A stretch of DNA of 64,000 nucleotides. It comes from Sphingobium sp. EM0848 (lineage in GTDB: Bacteria; Pseudomonadota; Alphaproteobacteria; Sphingomonadales; Sphingomonadaceae). Every line of letters starts with the position of its first letter. Positions within the stretch are counted from its first letter, which is position 1. Below, in pieces: positions 27,185 through 35,958 of the stretch. The DNA lies in contig NZ_JABXWB010000005.1 of the NCBI RefSeq assembly GCF_013375555.1, positions 1,452,001-1,516,000 of the forward strand, written 5' to 3'. The notes beneath the pieces were generated by a model, which saw only the letters and a program-made list of their open reading frames with translations, searched no databases and was not told the DNA's origin. Made by a program: the position numbers and the translations under genes.

Positions 27185-29506
27185 ATGGCCGCGATGCACG
27201 GCGCGATGAGGCTGCGATACATTTTGGCGCTGCTGGCAGGCTGTTCGCTCTTGTCGTCGTCGCCCAGCCATGCAGGATCGGCCAATCCTCACGGGCGGGT
27301 TCTCTTCCCCAACAGCGCCGAATTCCCCGTCGGTTGGCCCTCTCAACCCCGCCCTGCGCCCGATGCGCCCAATGTCCTGCTGATCATGACCGATGATGAG
27401 GGCTTCGGCGCGAGCAGTACCTTTGGCGGTCTGATCCCCACGCCGAATTTCGACCGGCTGGCGCGCCAGGGGCTGCGCTACAATAATTTCAACACCACCG
27501 GCATGTGCTCGCCGTCGCGCGCATCGCTGCTGACCGGCCGCTATCCGCATAACGCCGCTATGGGGGCGCTGAGTGACATTGCGGCGGGATATGATGGCTA
27601 TAGCAGCGTCATCCCCGCCTCAACGGCCACCGTTGCGGAAATCCTGAAAGAAGGCGGCTATGGCACGGCCATGTTCGGTAAGGCGCATATCACGCCGCCC
27701 TGGGAACTGACCGCAGCAGGGCCATTCGATCGATGGCCGACCGGGCTTGGTTTCCAATATTTCTATGGCTTCCTGCAAGGGGACACCAATCAGTTCGCGC
27801 CCAATCTGGTCGAGAACACACGCTATATTTCACCGCCCACCGATCCGGCCTATTTTTTCGAGAAAGATCTGGCCGATCGCACCATCCACTGGCTGCGCGA
27901 ACAGGATCAGGCCGATCCGCAGCGCCCCTTCTTCATCTATTATGCTCCTGGCGCTACGCATGCGCCGCATCACGCGTCGGCGGACTGGATTGCCCGCTTC
28001 AAGGGGCAGTTCGACGCAGGCTGGGATGTCCTGCGCCAACGAATCTTCGACCGGCAGAAGGCCTCGGGCACCATTCCCCGCGACACCAGGCTGACGCCGC
28101 GTCCTGCCGAGCTACCGGCCTGGGACAGCCTGTCCGCCGATCAGAAGCGTATCGCCGCCCGCTTCATGGAAGCCTATGCCGCTCAGCTTGCCTATGTCGA
28201 TGCCCAGATCGGCCGGGTACTTGATGAACTGGACGCTTCCGGCAAGGCGGACAAGACCATGGTCATCCTGATCCAGGGCGACAATGGCGCCAGCGGTGAA
28301 GGCGGGGTTCAGGGCAGCTTTTTTGAGCAGAGCCTTAATTTCAACCTGCCTGAAAGCGACGCCTTCAAACGCGCCCATATCGACCAGATTGGCGGGCCAT
28401 TATCCGACAATATGTATCCGGCCGGCTGGGCCTGGGCGATGAACACGCCCTTCCGCTGGTTCAAACAGAATGCGTCCCATTTCGGCGGCGTTCGCAATGG
28501 TCTTATCATCCGCTGGCCGGGTCATCTCAAGGACAGTGCTATCGTGCGCGGCCAGTTCAGCCATATCGCCGACATTGTCCCGACCATTCTTGACGCGACC
28601 GGTATCCAGACTCCGACCATGGTCAACGGCGTCGCGCAAAAGCCGATGGATGGGATCAGCCTCAACTACAGCTTCACCGATGCCAAGGCCGCGTCCCGGC
28701 GGCGGACCCAATATTTCGAGATATTGGAGAATGTGTCGATCTATAAGGATGGGTGGATCGCCGCGACGCGCCCTGCCTATATGCCCTGGCAGCTTTTCTC
28801 GCCCGACCGTCCACGCATTGCCTTCAACGAGAGGCAATGGGAACTCTATCATGTCGACAAGGACTTCAGTGAGTTTCACGACCTCTCGACCGAGGAACCG
28901 GGCCGGCTCCATGCGCTGCAACAGCTTTTCCTGGAGGAAGGCAGCCGCAATAATGTCTTCCCCTTGCACGAACCGGGCGAAGGCGTCGCAGGCCGACCCG
29001 GTGGTTATATCCGGACCGACTATATTTTCGGGCCAGAAGCCAGCAATGTCCATGTTACGGCCGCACCTCCACTTGGCAATCGCTCCTATGAGATCACCAT
29101 CGATGCCGTGGTCCGCGCGGATAGAGGCAATGGCGTTCTGGTAGCGCAGGGCGGACGCTTCAACGGCTTCAGCCTGTATCTGAAGGATGGCGTGCCCAGC
29201 TTCACCTATAATGCCGTCCCGCCGCGCGTCTTCACCTTGCGCGCAGACCGGCCCTTGGAACCGGGCCAGCATCGGCTCAGCGTGAGCTTCACCCTGGACG
29301 GTGGGCGGGACCGGAGCGGCGATCTGCGCTTCTCCATCGACGGTATGGAGGCTGGCGGAGGCCATATTCCGATAACGCTCCCGCGCTTCTGGTTCACGGA
29401 GGGGCTCGATGTCGGCAAGGACTTGCTTACACCCGTCAGCCCGGACTATGCCGTGCCCAACATCTTCCCCGGAGACATCCGTTCCGTCCATTTCCATTTG
29501 CGCTGA
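27185..29506 (+). CDS. Arylsulfatase-type sulfatase, exported
   Basis: 773 aa from ATG 27185, chosen because AGGAG stands just upstream (a GTG at 27155 is also in frame). The signal peptide contains LAGC, a possible lipobox. The alkaline-phosphatase-fold sulfatase domain begins NVLLIMTDDEGFGA. Cys108 in MCSPSRASLLTGR fits the C-x-P-S-R motif in which Cys becomes formylglycine. The C-terminal 170 residues form a separate beta-rich, lectin-like module (GNGVLVAQGGRFNGFSLYL). It would remove sulfate from an organic ester outside the cytoplasm. Two bases separate it from a TetR gene. Confidence 0.9.
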   Translation: MAAMHGAMRLRYILALLAGCSLLSSSPSHAGSANPHGRVLFPNSAEFPVGWPSQPRPAPDAPNVLLIMTDDEGFGASSTFGGLIPTPNFDRLARQGLRYNNFNTTGMCSPSRASLLTGRYPHNAAMGALSDIAAGYDGYSSVIPASTATVAEILKEGGYGTAMFGKAHITPPWELTAAGPFDRWPTGLGFQYFYGFLQGDTNQFAPNLVENTRYISPPTDPAYFFEKDLADRTIHWLREQDQADPQRPFFIYYAPGATHAPHHASADWIARFKGQFDAGWDVLRQRIFDRQKASGTIPRDTRLTPRPAELPAWDSLSADQKRIAARFMEAYAAQLAYVDAQIGRVLDELDASGKADKTMVILIQGDNGASGEGGVQGSFFEQSLNFNLPESDAFKRAHIDQIGGPLSDNMYPAGWAWAMNTPFRWFKQNASHFGGVRNGLIIRWPGHLKDSAIVRGQFSHIADIVPTILDATGIQTPTMVNGVAQKPMDGISLNYSFTDAKAASRRRTQYFEILENVSIYKDGWIAATRPAYMPWQLFSPDRPRIAFNERQWELYHVDKDFSEFHDLSTEEPGRLHALQQLFLEEGSRNNVFPLHEPGEGVAGRPGGYIRTDYIFGPEASNVHVTAAPPLGNRSYEITIDAVVRADRGNGVLVAQGGRFNGFSLYLKDGVPSFTYNAVPPRVFTLRADRPLEPGQHRLSVSFTLDGGRDRSGDLRFSIDGMEAGGGHIPITLPRFWFTEGLDVGKDLLTPVSPDYAVPNIFPGDIRSVHFHLR

Positions 29507-29508
29507 AT

Positions 29509-30156
29509 ATGAACACCGCCGCCAAAGCCTTCAAACCCAGCCAGATCAAACTGATCCTCGCTGCCGAACGGCTTTTCGCCGAGCATGGCATCGACAATGT
29601 GCCGCTGACAGAGATCGCTCTGGCCGCTGGCCAGGCGAATAATGCCGCCGTGCATTATCATTTTGGATCGCGCGAAGCACTGGTCGCAGCGATTTCTGCC
29701 TATCGCATCGCCGAACTGGATCGCATCCGGGCGCAGATGCTGGATGATCTCATGCATCAGGGCAGTGAACCGGGATTGCGGGCGCTGATCGAAATCCTGT
29801 TCCGTTCGCAATTGGCAATGGCCGATGAGCGGGGCTGCCATCCCTATGCCCAGTTCATGGTGCAATATCTCACCCGGCATCGGCCAGCCGGCACACCCCA
29901 TGCCAGTGATGCGCGCAACGACCAGACAGAGGCGCTGCATCAATTGCTGGACCGGATCGAGGCGCAACTGCCCGATTTGCCTCCGGCGCTGGTGCGGCGG
30001 CGGCTGGAAATGCTCAACCTGTCCTATCTCGCCATGCTGACGCGCCACGATCAGGCACGTTTGAGCAATCAACCATGCTTGCTGCTCGCAATGCAAATTC
30101 AGGATGCGATAGCCATGACGGTGGCAGGAATTCAGGCGCCATTGCAACAGACCTGA
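29509..30156 (+). CDS. TetR-family transcriptional regulator
   Basis: 215 aa. HTH in NVPLTEIALAAGQANNAAVHYHFGSREALV at residues about 27-55, with a helical effector domain after it. It starts two bases after the sulfatase stop and is probably cotranscribed, giving feedback control of the sulfatase operon or of the nearby EthD-like gene. The SREAL pattern and a histidine-rich middle (RHRPAGTPHASD) are noted; the ligand is unknown. Confidence 0.85.
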   Translation: MNTAAKAFKPSQIKLILAAERLFAEHGIDNVPLTEIALAAGQANNAAVHYHFGSREALVAAISAYRIAELDRIRAQMLDDLMHQGSEPGLRALIEILFRSQLAMADERGCHPYAQFMVQYLTRHRPAGTPHASDARNDQTEALHQLLDRIEAQLPDLPPALVRRRLEMLNLSYLAMLTRHDQARLSNQPCLLLAMQIQDAIAMTVAGIQAPLQQT

Positions 30157-30304
30157 GCCTTGAACTCCGTGAGATACGGAATGGCTGCTGTTCAGTTCAT
30201 TCCAGGCAGGAAGTCCAGGCTTCAGTGCTGGTTGCGCAAAGCCGGCACGCGTGCCGTTATCCGCGCACCGATAGCCCGGCGCCCTTTTGAGCAACGATCC
30301 TCCC

Positions 30305-30625
30305 TCAATCGAGATGGCGGAAATCGAACTGGGATGTGGGAACGATATCGATGCGCGTGAAGTCGATAAAGCCCGCGCAACTCTCCATCATGGCCTTCAG
30401 ATTGGCGCCAAGCTTCTCCTCATTGCCAACTGCGTCGAAGAAAGCGCTTTGGTCCGTCATCGCCTCCAGTGCGAAGCATTCTTCGACAAAGGCGTCATAG
30501 GCGGGAGCATCGTCCGTCAGCGGCTTGACGATGAGGTTCTGGACATATTCGAAATTGGCCTGTGTTTCGATGGCCACGCGCGTATGGTGAGAATGCCAGT
30601 GGCTGATCGCCGCCTCGCGCGTCAT
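30305..30625 (-). CDS. EthD-like dimeric alpha-beta barrel protein, 5' end uncertain
   Basis: 106 aa from the internal ATG at 30625, with the EthD-type pattern HWHSHHTRVA, NFEYVQNLIVKPLTDD and YDAFVEECF. Upstream codons in the same frame read SLSQASFISFRPD, which is the normal first beta strand, yet a stop precedes them and no start exists. An ATG at 30678 reads MIKLRV and then stops, in another frame. A single lost base would join the two. So either the gene carries a frameshift at its start or uses the internal ATG. EthD-like proteins assist oxidation of ethers and aromatics; the role here is unknown. Confidence 0.65.
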   Translation of the reverse strand: MTREAAISHWHSHHTRVAIETQANFEYVQNLIVKPLTDDAPAYDAFVEECFALEAMTDQSAFFDAVGNEEKLGANLKAMMESCAGFIDFTRIDIVPTSQFDFRHLD

Positions 30626-30656
30626 GTCGGGACGGAAGCTGATGAAGCTGGCTTGG

Positions 30657-30669
30657 CTTAGACTCTAAG
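30657..30669. promoter_or_regulatory. Perfect palindrome at the EthD-like gene start
   Basis: CTTAGACTCTAAG is a perfect odd palindrome placed at the 5' end of the EthD-like gene. It resembles half of the palindrome at 24728-24750, so one TetR protein may bind both. Confidence 0.45.
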
Positions 30670-30738
30670 TTTGATCATGGGGCCTCAAGAGGTCGCAGAA
30701 AGAACAAAAAAATGTTTTAATAACAGATGCTTATGCGA

Positions 30739-30744
30739 TATAAT
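30739..30744 (+). promoter_or_regulatory. Candidate -10 box for integrase 1
   Basis: TATAAT in an AT-rich stretch 115 bases before the integrase start. The -35 region (around 30716) is only TTTAAT-like. Confidence 0.35.
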
Positions 30745-30858
30745 TGTTGCCTGCGGTTTCAGGCAGGACCGGGTGGGTTCATTGGCATTTGTTGGCAGAA
30801 ACGTTGGAAGGGGTCGGCGTGCCCAAGCCTGGTGCAAGCCCCAAAAAGGGTTGGGTCA

Positions 30859-32121
30859 ATGTTAACAAATGAAACTATTCGCGCACTGGCACGGACAGAT
30901 CGGGTGATAAAAAAGTCGGATGGGGGAGGGCTGTATATTTCGGTCGTCCCGAAAGGTGGTGCAAGATGGTACATCGCCTACCGGTATGGCGGGAAGCAAA
31001 AGACATTATCTGGCGGGAAATATCCCGAAATTAGCATTGATCGTGCCCGCGTGTGGCGTGAGGAAATCCGCAAGATGCTCGAAAATGGTGTCGACCCGGG
31101 AATATGCAAAACGCCATTCGAGAAAAGTGATTCCGAAAATGTTGTGACGTTTGAAGAGGTCGCTTGTGAGTGGATGCAAAATAAGAAATGCGACTGGACC
31201 GATCGCACTGCTCGGCAAATCGGGCGCTATTTCAAAAATGATGTCTTTCCGATTGTCGGGAAATTTGCCGTGAGATCGATCACACCCGCATTAATGCTGG
31301 AAGTTTTTCAACGAATAGAAAGCAGAGGTGCTACGGTTGTGTCGCACCTTGTTAGAACATGTTGCAGTGAGGTTTTTCGTTCGGGTATCCCGGACGGGCG
31401 CGTGGTCTTAAACCCATGCCGTGATTTAGACGTCGCTATGAAGCGACGCCCGCGAAGAAAGCATTTTGCAAGGCTCTTGCCCGGTGACTTCCCTCGGTTC
31501 TTCGCAGCGTTGAAAGCGGATCAAGGATCTCAGATAGTGCATCTGGCAATCAGATGGACCATCCTTACAATGGTTCGCTCTAAAGAAACACGCTTTGCAC
31601 AATGGAAAGAATTTGAGGACCTTAACAGCGCTGAGCCAATCTGGCGGATACCGGCAGAACGGATGAAGAAGCGGAATGAACACATAATTCCGCTTCCACC
31701 ACAAGCGGTCAAACTTCTACGTGAAATAAAAGCCTTGAATATTGCGGGGCAGGCAGGTGACAAACGGTATGGGAAATACCTCTTCCCTAGTCCGCTGAGC
31801 AATGATGGCGTCATTGCTGAAGGCTCGATGATCGGGACGCTCAAGAGATTGGATGTTGGTGACATAACGGTCCATGGCTTTCGTGCTGTCGCCAGTTCAA
31901 TCTTGAATGAATCGGGACTGTTTAGCCCTGACTGGATCGAACTGCAGTTGGCGCACGAGCCGCCCGGCGTAAGGGGTGTTTACAATAAGGCGCGTTATCT
32001 TGAGCATAGGCGCAAGATGCTTATTTGGTGGGCAAGTTACCTTGATCGAGCAGAAACGACCGTCGGATCCGAAAGTTTGGCGGTTGTACGCCCCCAGAAA
32101 GCAGAAGTGCTAGAGCGGTGA
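30859..32121 (+). CDS. Tyrosine-recombinase integrase 1, 3' end replaced by IS630
   Basis: 420 aa, P4-type integrase with an N-terminal arm-binding domain (MLTNETIRALARTDR) and the catalytic set Arg240 (MVRSKETR), His339 and Arg342 (HGFR), His366 (LAHEP) and Tyr375 (YNKARY). ATG 30859 matches the start of integrase 2. The last codons, L-E-R-stop, lie inside the IS630 left end. Across the IS the frame continues as N-W-L-Q-S-E-W-stop (33166-33189), matching the LEWFQSSW tail of integrase 2. The native protein was therefore 425 aa. All catalytic residues remain, so it may still work. Its base composition is more AT-rich than its neighbours. Confidence 0.88.
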   Translation: MLTNETIRALARTDRVIKKSDGGGLYISVVPKGGARWYIAYRYGGKQKTLSGGKYPEISIDRARVWREEIRKMLENGVDPGICKTPFEKSDSENVVTFEEVACEWMQNKKCDWTDRTARQIGRYFKNDVFPIVGKFAVRSITPALMLEVFQRIESRGATVVSHLVRTCCSEVFRSGIPDGRVVLNPCRDLDVAMKRRPRRKHFARLLPGDFPRFFAALKADQGSQIVHLAIRWTILTMVRSKETRFAQWKEFEDLNSAEPIWRIPAERMKKRNEHIIPLPPQAVKLLREIKALNIAGQAGDKRYGKYLFPSPLSNDGVIAEGSMIGTLKRLDVGDITVHGFRAVASSILNESGLFSPDWIELQLAHEPPGVRGVYNKARYLEHRRKMLIWWASYLDRAETTVGSESLAVVRPQKAEVLER

Positions 32122-33163
32122 GCGATTAGTTGGACGCATATCCGGCGGCCTTGAAATATTCCCAACATTCTTCGGCAGAATAGAGGTCGCAGATATGTCC
32201 GAGAGCCTTCCATAGCTCATCGATGGTCCGCGCCCCGATCCGTCGCAGGTGCGATTTCAATTTAGCGAAGGCCATTTCTATTGGGTTCAAATCGGGTGAA
32301 TAAGCGGGGAGGAAAAGGATCCACGCACCTCGCTCTTTAAGGCAGGCTTTGACCTTTTCGCTTTTGTGGCTCGACAGATTGTCGGCGATCACAACATCGC
32401 CGGGGCTGAGCGTTGGCGCCAACTGGGTTTCGATATAGGTTTCGAACAGGCGCCGGTTCATCGGTTGGTCGATCACCCACGGGGCAACCAAGCAATCGCA
32501 GCGCAGCCCCGCGATGAAGGTTTGCGTTTTCCAATGACCGAACGGAGCGCGGGCCTTGAGACGCTCTCCTTTTGGCGCCCGGCCACGAAGCTTGGTCATC
32601 TTCGTGGTGGTCGCCGTCTCATCCAGAAAGACGAGGTGATGAGGCTTTGCGCGCATCTGCGGCTGCCGGTCGAGGCGCCATCGCAGTCGCGCATGAGCGA
32701 CATCATCGCGTCCGCACTCGCTGGCCAGCAGCGTTTTTTTTTACCCGATAGCCAGCCTGGATCAGCACCCGCGAGAGGGATGCCGGATGGGCAACTACGC
32801 CCGTCTCCGCTGCAAGCTTGTTGGACAGCTCCGACATGCCGATGTCTGGTTCCCTATCCACCCAGCCCGTCAACCGGGCCATATACGGCGCCAACTTACC
32901 AGCGCCGCGTGGCCGCCCTATTCGTGAAGAAGCAGCCGAACCTGTTCGTTCCACTCGCTGCAACAACTTCACTGCGCAACTCGCGCTCACACCGAAATGG
33001 CGGGCCGCCGCCCGGCGCGAGTGTCCCGCCCTTACGTGCGCCGATATCCGTTCCCGCAAATCAGCCGAATATGCTCTGCCCATGGTTCACCTCCACAGGC
33101 ACATGAATCACAAATCCGCGCAAAAAGGAATCGTCCGCGATTCCTACTTTGCGCTCACTGCTC
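32113..33163 (-). mobile_element. IS630-family insertion sequence (intact ends, TA target)
   Basis: 1051-bp element. The left end reads GAGCGGTGAGCG after TA (32111-32112); the right end is its near-perfect inverse, CGCTCACTGCTC, before TA (33164-33165). TA duplication is the hallmark of IS630/mariner elements. The transposase is on the minus strand. Removing the element and one TA restores the integrase 1 frame exactly. Confidence 0.92.
32126..33083 (-). CDS. IS630 transposase made by -1 frameshift
   Basis: Two frames make one protein. The first (33083 to about 32703) has an HTH (SRRAAARHFGVSASCAVKLL) and ends soon after GYRVKK. The second (to 32126) has the catalytic region: FLDET, VIADNLSSHK and LPAYSPDLNPIEMAFAKLK, i.e. 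the D-D-E triad. They meet at a run of nine A residues on the coding strand (32734-32742). A -1 slip there gives GYRVKK-TLLASECGRDDVAHARL and on into the second frame. This is the normal programmed frameshift of several IS630 members, so the enzyme is probably active. Confidence 0.85.
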
Positions 33164-33173
33164 TAAACTGGCT

Positions 33174-33371
33174 TCAGTCAGAGTGGTAATCGATAGGGGA
33201 GACCATCCATTCCGCTATTTGGGATTGGCGCCACGCAACAGCTCTGGCGCCAATTTTAATTGCGGCAGGAAATGCACCAACAAGCATTTCTCGGTAAATT
33301 GATGCCTTGGATTTGCCCGTTTTGGCAATCACGTCACCAATTCGAAGGAATCTTTCACTTTCTTCTATCAT
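33174..33371 (-). CDS. AlpA-family regulator / excisionase-like protein 1
   Basis: 65 aa from ATG 33371 (MIEESERFL), aligned with the start of copy 2. Winged-helix AlpA pattern: FLRIGDVIAKTGKSKASIYREM, then FPAAIKIGARAVAWRQSQIAEWM. AlpA-like proteins control integrase genes or act as directionality factors. It converges on integrase 1, and its stop overlaps the native (pre-IS) integrase 3' end by 16 bases, exactly as in copy 2. Confidence 0.88.
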   Translation of the reverse strand: MIEESERFLRIGDVIAKTGKSKASIYREMLVGAFPAAIKIGARAVAWRQSQIAEWMVSPIDYHSD

Positions 33372-33771
33372 GCAAACCAATTCCCTGTTTGGTCTGCCCG
33401 CAAAGTTGATCATGCCTGCCATGTAAGAAGATTGCAAGCGTGATCAATCCGGCCCGATTGGGGGCGCTCGGTTATGTCGCAGCATTCACCGATTGTGGCC
33501 GTCCCATTTCATAGAGAAACTGCAGCGGAGATGTTAGATGTGATAGCCCGCGTTGGACTTCGACCTCATGGAGAGTGGCTTGGAACCCGGGCGCCAATTT
33601 CAACATTCTGTTGGTTTGACTTTTGTCAATATGAAAAAAATCATTTAATAGCAATATGTTAAATAACTTTGAAGTAGGCTGCCCCGCAACCAAAATTCGG
33701 TCCAGATGGACCAACAAAGTCTCAAATGGACGTGAAAAAATCCGCTTCTTTCAAGCGGTTACCTCATGTAA

Positions 33772-33793
33772 TATGATCTCACACAGGATCATA
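33772..33793. promoter_or_regulatory. Inverted repeat upstream of integrase 2
   Basis: TATGATC and GATCATA, 8 bases apart, are flanked by two related GGTTACC copies (33758-33764, 33814-33820). It lies in the gap between the two integrase modules and is a plausible AlpA or integrase arm site. The rest of 33372-33889 shows no convincing gene. Confidence 0.4.
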
Positions 33794-33847
33794 ACCGCCC
33801 AGGTGGTTACCATGAGATTTGTTGGTAAATTTGTTGGTTCGAAAGTC

Positions 33848-33866
33848 AGGATTTTAAGTCCCGCGC
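33848..33866 (-). other. tRNA-Leu anticodon-arm-like sequence, candidate att core
   Basis: Read on the minus strand this is GCGCGGGACTTAAAATCCT, which matches the anticodon stem-loop of tRNA-Leu(UAA) with the loop CTTAAAA. No other part of a tRNA is present. P4-type integrases often recombine within tRNA genes, and this sits 24 bases before integrase 2, where attL/attP cores are commonly found. It is therefore a candidate attachment core; no second copy occurs in the window. Confidence 0.35.
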
Positions 33867-33889
33867 ACGGTTTTCAGGAGTCCTGATCC

Positions 33890-35176
33890 GTGTTGACCGA
33901 CACCCTTATCCAAGCGATTCTCCCTTCCGATCGTCCCATCAAGAAAGCCGATGGCAGAGGCCTCAATATCTGCGTCTTGCCCAATGGGCGACGTGAATGG
34001 CGACTCTCCTATCGCCTCGATCATAAACAGAAGAGCATCACCGGCGGCGACTATCCGCTGATGAGCATCGATCGCGCCCGCGTCTGGCGTGCAGAGATGA
34101 AAGCGGTTCTCGCGGCCGGCCATGATCCCGCTGACATCAGGCGGAAGCAAAAGCATGACGATCACGCGGAACGCACGACGTTCCGCCAACTGGCTCAGGA
34201 ATGGATGGTTGTCAAGCGACCGGGATGGTCCGATCGCTATGCCGGCGTGATAGAAAGGCGGCTTGAGGCCGATATTTTTCCGACCATCGGCAAACTGTCT
34301 GTCCGCGCGATCCTGCCGCGCGACATGCTCAATGCGCTCAAGACCATCGAGGACCGGGGCGCCATCGAGATGGCGCATCGGGTCCGGGCCTATTGTAGCG
34401 AAATCTTTCGGTTCGGTATTCCCGATGGGAGAGTGCAATCCGATCCTTGCCGTGACCTGGCGACAGTGATGCGCAAGCGAGCGGCGGTGAACCATCGGTC
34501 GAAGATCCCGATCAAGGAATTGCCGCGCTTTTACGCAGCCCTGAACGCTGATACCGGCTCCAGGCTCAGCCATCTCGCTTTGCGTTGGACCATCCTCACG
34601 ATGGTTCGGACAACGGAAACCCGGCATGCGCAATGGTCCGAGTTTGAAGGTCTCGGTGGACCTGAACCATTATGGCGGATTCCGGCTGAGCGTATGAAAA
34701 TGCGGGTTGAGCATCTGGTGCCCTTGCCCCCTCAGGCCGTCGCTCTTCTTCGGGAGATCAAGGAACTCAACGTCTATGGCAAATATGGCAATGAGCGTTT
34801 CGGCCAATATCTCTTTCCGGTGATCGGCAATCAGGGCGACACGATCAGCGCTAACAGGATGCTGACGTTGCTTCAGCGCTTGGGCGTCGGGGACAAGGCG
34901 ACCGTGCATGGGTTCCGCTCGATCGGCAGTACGGTGCTCAACGAGAGCGGCCTGTTCAAGGCCGACTGGATCGAGCTTCAACTGGCACATGTGCCTGGCG
35001 GTGTGCGCGCCGTTTACAATGCCGCGCACTATCTGCCCCATCGTCGCAAGATGCTCGAATGGTGGGCGGACTATCTTGACCAGGTCGAACAGGCGTCAGC
35101 GGCAATCGCTATCGAGAAGGCGATGCCGGCAAAGCCTGCTGTGGGTACACTGGAATGGTTTCAGTCGTCCTGGTAA
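33890..35176 (+). CDS. Tyrosine-recombinase integrase 2
   Basis: 428 aa, intact P4-type integrase starting at GTG 33890 with AGGAG 9 bases upstream. The catalytic residues are Arg240 (MVRTTETR), His340 and Arg343 (HGFR), His367 (LAHVP) and Tyr376 (YNAAHY). It is a clear paralogue of integrase 1 (shared SIDRARVWR, CSEIFRFGIPDGR-like and HRRKMLEWW blocks) but far more GC-rich, so the two came from different hosts or at different times. It is paired with a convergent AlpA gene. Confidence 0.93.
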   Translation: MLTDTLIQAILPSDRPIKKADGRGLNICVLPNGRREWRLSYRLDHKQKSITGGDYPLMSIDRARVWRAEMKAVLAAGHDPADIRRKQKHDDHAERTTFRQLAQEWMVVKRPGWSDRYAGVIERRLEADIFPTIGKLSVRAILPRDMLNALKTIEDRGAIEMAHRVRAYCSEIFRFGIPDGRVQSDPCRDLATVMRKRAAVNHRSKIPIKELPRFYAALNADTGSRLSHLALRWTILTMVRTTETRHAQWSEFEGLGGPEPLWRIPAERMKMRVEHLVPLPPQAVALLREIKELNVYGKYGNERFGQYLFPVIGNQGDTISANRMLTLLQRLGVGDKATVHGFRSIGSTVLNESGLFKADWIELQLAHVPGGVRAVYNAAHYLPHRRKMLEWWADYLDQVEQASAAIAIEKAMPAKPAVGTLEWFQSSW

Positions 35177-35364
35177 GCGCTGGGCGCCTGCATCCAGCGT
35201 AATATCTGCGATAGGCGCCAGGCAACCGCCCTGGCGCCTATCTTCTCTGGTGCTGGAAATGTGCCCAGATGGATATCGCGATAGATCGATGCCTTGGGCT
35301 TGCCGGTCTTGTCCATCACGGCTCGCAACCGCAGAAACTGCTCGTCTTTTTCAGTCATGTGCAA
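35161..35364 (-). CDS. AlpA-family regulator / excisionase-like protein 2
   Basis: 67 aa: EQFLRLRAVMDKTGKPKASIY, then FPAPEKIGARAVAWRLSQILRWM. Paralogue of the protein at 33174-33371. It converges on integrase 2 with a 16-base tail overlap. The start could be Met1 or Met3. Its likely job is control of excision or of integrase expression. Confidence 0.87.
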   Translation of the reverse strand: MHMTEKDEQFLRLRAVMDKTGKPKASIYRDIHLGTFPAPEKIGARAVAWRLSQILRWMQAPSAYQDD

Positions 35365-35470
35365 ACCTAGTACCTACGCCTGGTCTGCCCGCCTCACCAT
35401 CATGCCGATCTGGCATCAGGATTTCAAGTGGGACCTGCAGGAACCAGCCCTGACCCAATCATCTGTGACC

Positions 35471-35487
35471 GGGAATGGGACATTCCC
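35471..35487. other. Short perfect hairpin
   Basis: GGGAATG-GGA-CATTCCC: a 7-bp stem with a 3-base loop, in the 280-base gene-free gap between the AlpA copy 2 start and the second IS630. It may be an operator for AlpA or the integrase. Confidence 0.35.
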
Positions 35488-35958
35488 GACTGTCCGGTTA
35501 CGGAACTAGGCCGCAAGAATTTGCCGTTCGCTTGTGCGCAGGCCGGTTATACAATTTTCCAACGTCGACCCTGCCTTCACGCCTGTTTGCTCTTCGAGAA
35601 CAGCTATTGGTCTGAAGGTACGCGCGGAGAGAAGCACGACATGCTAGTCACCTGGAACTGAAGTAAGTTATATTGTAGATTGATCCTGTCGGAACGACGG
35701 GAGCGAGCGAGATGGCGCGAGGTCGGCCTCTTGAGGCCCTGATTTTGACGGCGGACGAGCGTGCCTATTTGGAACGGCAAGTGCGGCGTCATCGGGTGGC
35801 GCGCTCGCTGTCGGAGCGCTGCCGTATTGTCTTGCGCTGCGCCGATGGCATGCAAAGCAAGCAGGTGGCCGCCGATCTTGGCGTGAGCGAGCGCACGGTC
35901 GGCAAGTGGCGCGCGCGGTTTTTGCACGATCGCATTGACGGTTTACTCGACGAGCCAC

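Noticed and set aside
33472..33717. Overlapping plus and minus frames between the integrase modules
   Set aside because: No family likeness or ribosome site; the region looks regulatory.
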